Of a stretch of DNA of 64,000 nucleotides, positions 63,210 to 64,000 are shown piece after piece. The translations under genes were made by a program, and so were the position numbers. The DNA lies in contig JAJFGR010000007.1 of assembly GCA_021776025.1 (NCBI GenBank), positions 248,001 to 312,000 on the forward strand, read 5' to 3'. The DNA comes from Alphaproteobacteria bacterium. Its GTDB lineage: Bacteria > Pseudomonadota > Alphaproteobacteria > Micavibrionales > Micavibrionaceae. The number at the start of each line of letters is the position of its first letter. The first letter of the stretch is position 1. The notes under the pieces were generated by a model that was given only the letters and a program-made list of their open reading frames with translations, did no database searches and was not told where the DNA came from.

Positions 63210-64000
63210 ATGTTTAACGAAAAACGCGCTCATCCAAACGGGTGGGATAAAGACAAGCTTGTCAGCCGGTATGTGACCGAGGGGCCAGAATCTGCGCCGC
63301 ACCGTGCGTATTACTATGCGATGGGCATTACGGAAGAAGAGATTCATCAGCCATTGATTGGTGTGGCGACATGCTGGAACGAGGCGGCGCCGTGTAATAT
63401 TGCGCTGTCACGTCAGGCGCAGGCTGTGAAGGTTGGTGTGAATGAAGCCAAGGGCACGCCGCGTGAATTTACAACGATTACGGTGACCGACGGGATTGCG
63501 ATGGGGCATGAGGGCATGCGCTCTTCGCTGGCGTCGCGTGAGGTGATTGCGGATAGTGTTGAGCTGACCATGCGCGGGCATTGTTATGACGGGCTTGTCG
63601 GGCTTGCAGGCTGCGATAAATCCCTGCCGGGGATGATGATGGTGATGGTGCGGCTGAATGTGCCGTCTGTGTTCATGTATGGCGGGACGATTTTGCCCGG
63701 CAAGTTCAAGGGCCATGACGTTGATATCGTCAATGTGTTTGAAGCTGTTGGTGAGCATGCCAGCGGCAAGATGAGTGATGAAGATCTGCATGAGCTGGAA
63801 TGTGTGGCGTGTCCGTCTGCGGGGGCGTGCGGCGGGCAGTTTACGGCCAACACGATGGCGTGTGTGTCTGAAGCTATGGGGTTGGCTATACCGCATTCGG
63901 CTGGGGCACCTGCGCCGTATGAATCGCGCGATGAATATGCCAAGGCTTCGGGTGAAGCGGTGATGGCGCTGATTAAAAATGGCGGGCCGTATCCGCGTGA
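63210..64000 (+). CDS. ilvD: Dihydroxy-acid dehydratase, 3' truncated by window end
   Basis: Dehydrates dihydroxyisovalerate and dihydroxymethylvalerate in branched-chain amino acid synthesis. The frame runs open to the window end: 263 codons of an enzyme usually 550-620 long. AGAGG lies upstream of the ATG. Visible motifs are GVATCWNEAAPCN, the Fe-S cysteine in GCDKSLPG, and CPSAGACGGQFTANTM near residues 203-218. The N-terminus MFNEKRAHPNGWDKDK fits the IlvD/EDD family; the GCDKSLPG form suits IlvD rather than Edd. Confidence 0.93.
   Translation, partial: MFNEKRAHPNGWDKDKLVSRYVTEGPESAPHRAYYYAMGITEEEIHQPLIGVATCWNEAAPCNIALSRQAQAVKVGVNEAKGTPREFTTITVTDGIAMGHEGMRSSLASREVIADSVELTMRGHCYDGLVGLAGCDKSLPGMMMVMVRLNVPSVFMYGGTILPGKFKGHDVDIVNVFEAVGEHASGKMSDEDLHELECVACPSAGACGGQFTANTMACVSEAMGLAIPHSAGAPAPYESRDEYAKASGEAVMALIKNGGPYPR

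Overview
The window reads as chromosome of an alphaproteobacterium. The case rests on gene content: a UbiK/YbjN/ProC cluster, a TIGR02186-type membrane protein beside TauE/SafE, a Ros/MucR regulator, a PhaR-phasin-PhaA-PhaB polyhydroxybutyrate set, two TTAA-N7-TTAA (CtrA-type) sites, and NFU1, MidA/NDUFAF7 and class II FumC homologues. Very large low-complexity proteins and a TcpQ-domain protein would suit a Micavibrio-like or Rhodospirillales-related lineage, but that placement is a guess. I see no rRNA, tRNA, insertion sequence, prophage or CRISPR array. Most of the window is ordinary, densely packed core genome.

Layout. 1-9100: end of cysK, two small unknown genes, a ferredoxin-NADP reductase-like flavoprotein, a lone HPt protein, then leftward mutS, dut-coaBC, an Ala/Glu/Thr-repeat membrane protein and ubiE. 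9100-17750: rightward murJ-trpS, a secreted unknown, TauE/SafE with its TIGR02186 partner, a Usp protein and NFU1; then a degenerate polysaccharide-deacetylase-like gene (leftward), tsaB and mucR. 17777-25800: leftward ubiK-ybjN-proC; rightward overlapping lgt-midA-pgeF, then prs, rplY, pth and ychF. 25891-31599: one leftward gene for a 1902-residue protein of unknown function with a CtrA-type site at its promoter. 31748-43412: ilvE, an OmpR/EnvZ-type pair, a frameshifted csaA, phasin, a CHASE/PAS histidine kinase, recX, an ABC-2 permease, hslO, trkH and an OmpA-like lipoprotein.

43413-57431: a 450-bp gene-free stretch with two TGC-rich boxes, a DJ-1/PfpI-like gene, prfB with a programmed +1 frameshift, a TcpQ-domain secreted protein followed by a 1240-residue secreted coiled-coil protein, phaR divergent from phaA-phaB and a cyclic-nucleotide-binding protein, and a large AsmA protein. 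57412-64000: a leftward run ydcH(DUF465)-purE-purK-fumC-RHH, then rightward pfkA, two PH-domain membrane proteins and the start of ilvD.

How genes work together: PhaA and PhaB make the (R)-3-hydroxybutyryl-CoA precursor, phasin coats the granules and PhaR probably represses, with similar TGC-rich boxes upstream of phaA, the phasin gene and the DJ-1-like gene. PhaC is not in the window. MurJ and PgeF serve peptidoglycan, and Lgt lipidates lipoproteins such as the OmpA-like protein. UbiE and UbiK serve ubiquinone synthesis. The observations most worth a second look are the 1902-residue protein with its CtrA-type promoter, the TcpQ/coiled-coil pair, the 8-nt deletion in csaA, the shared TGC-rich boxes, and enzyme homologues lacking catalytic residues (NodB-like, DJ-1-like).
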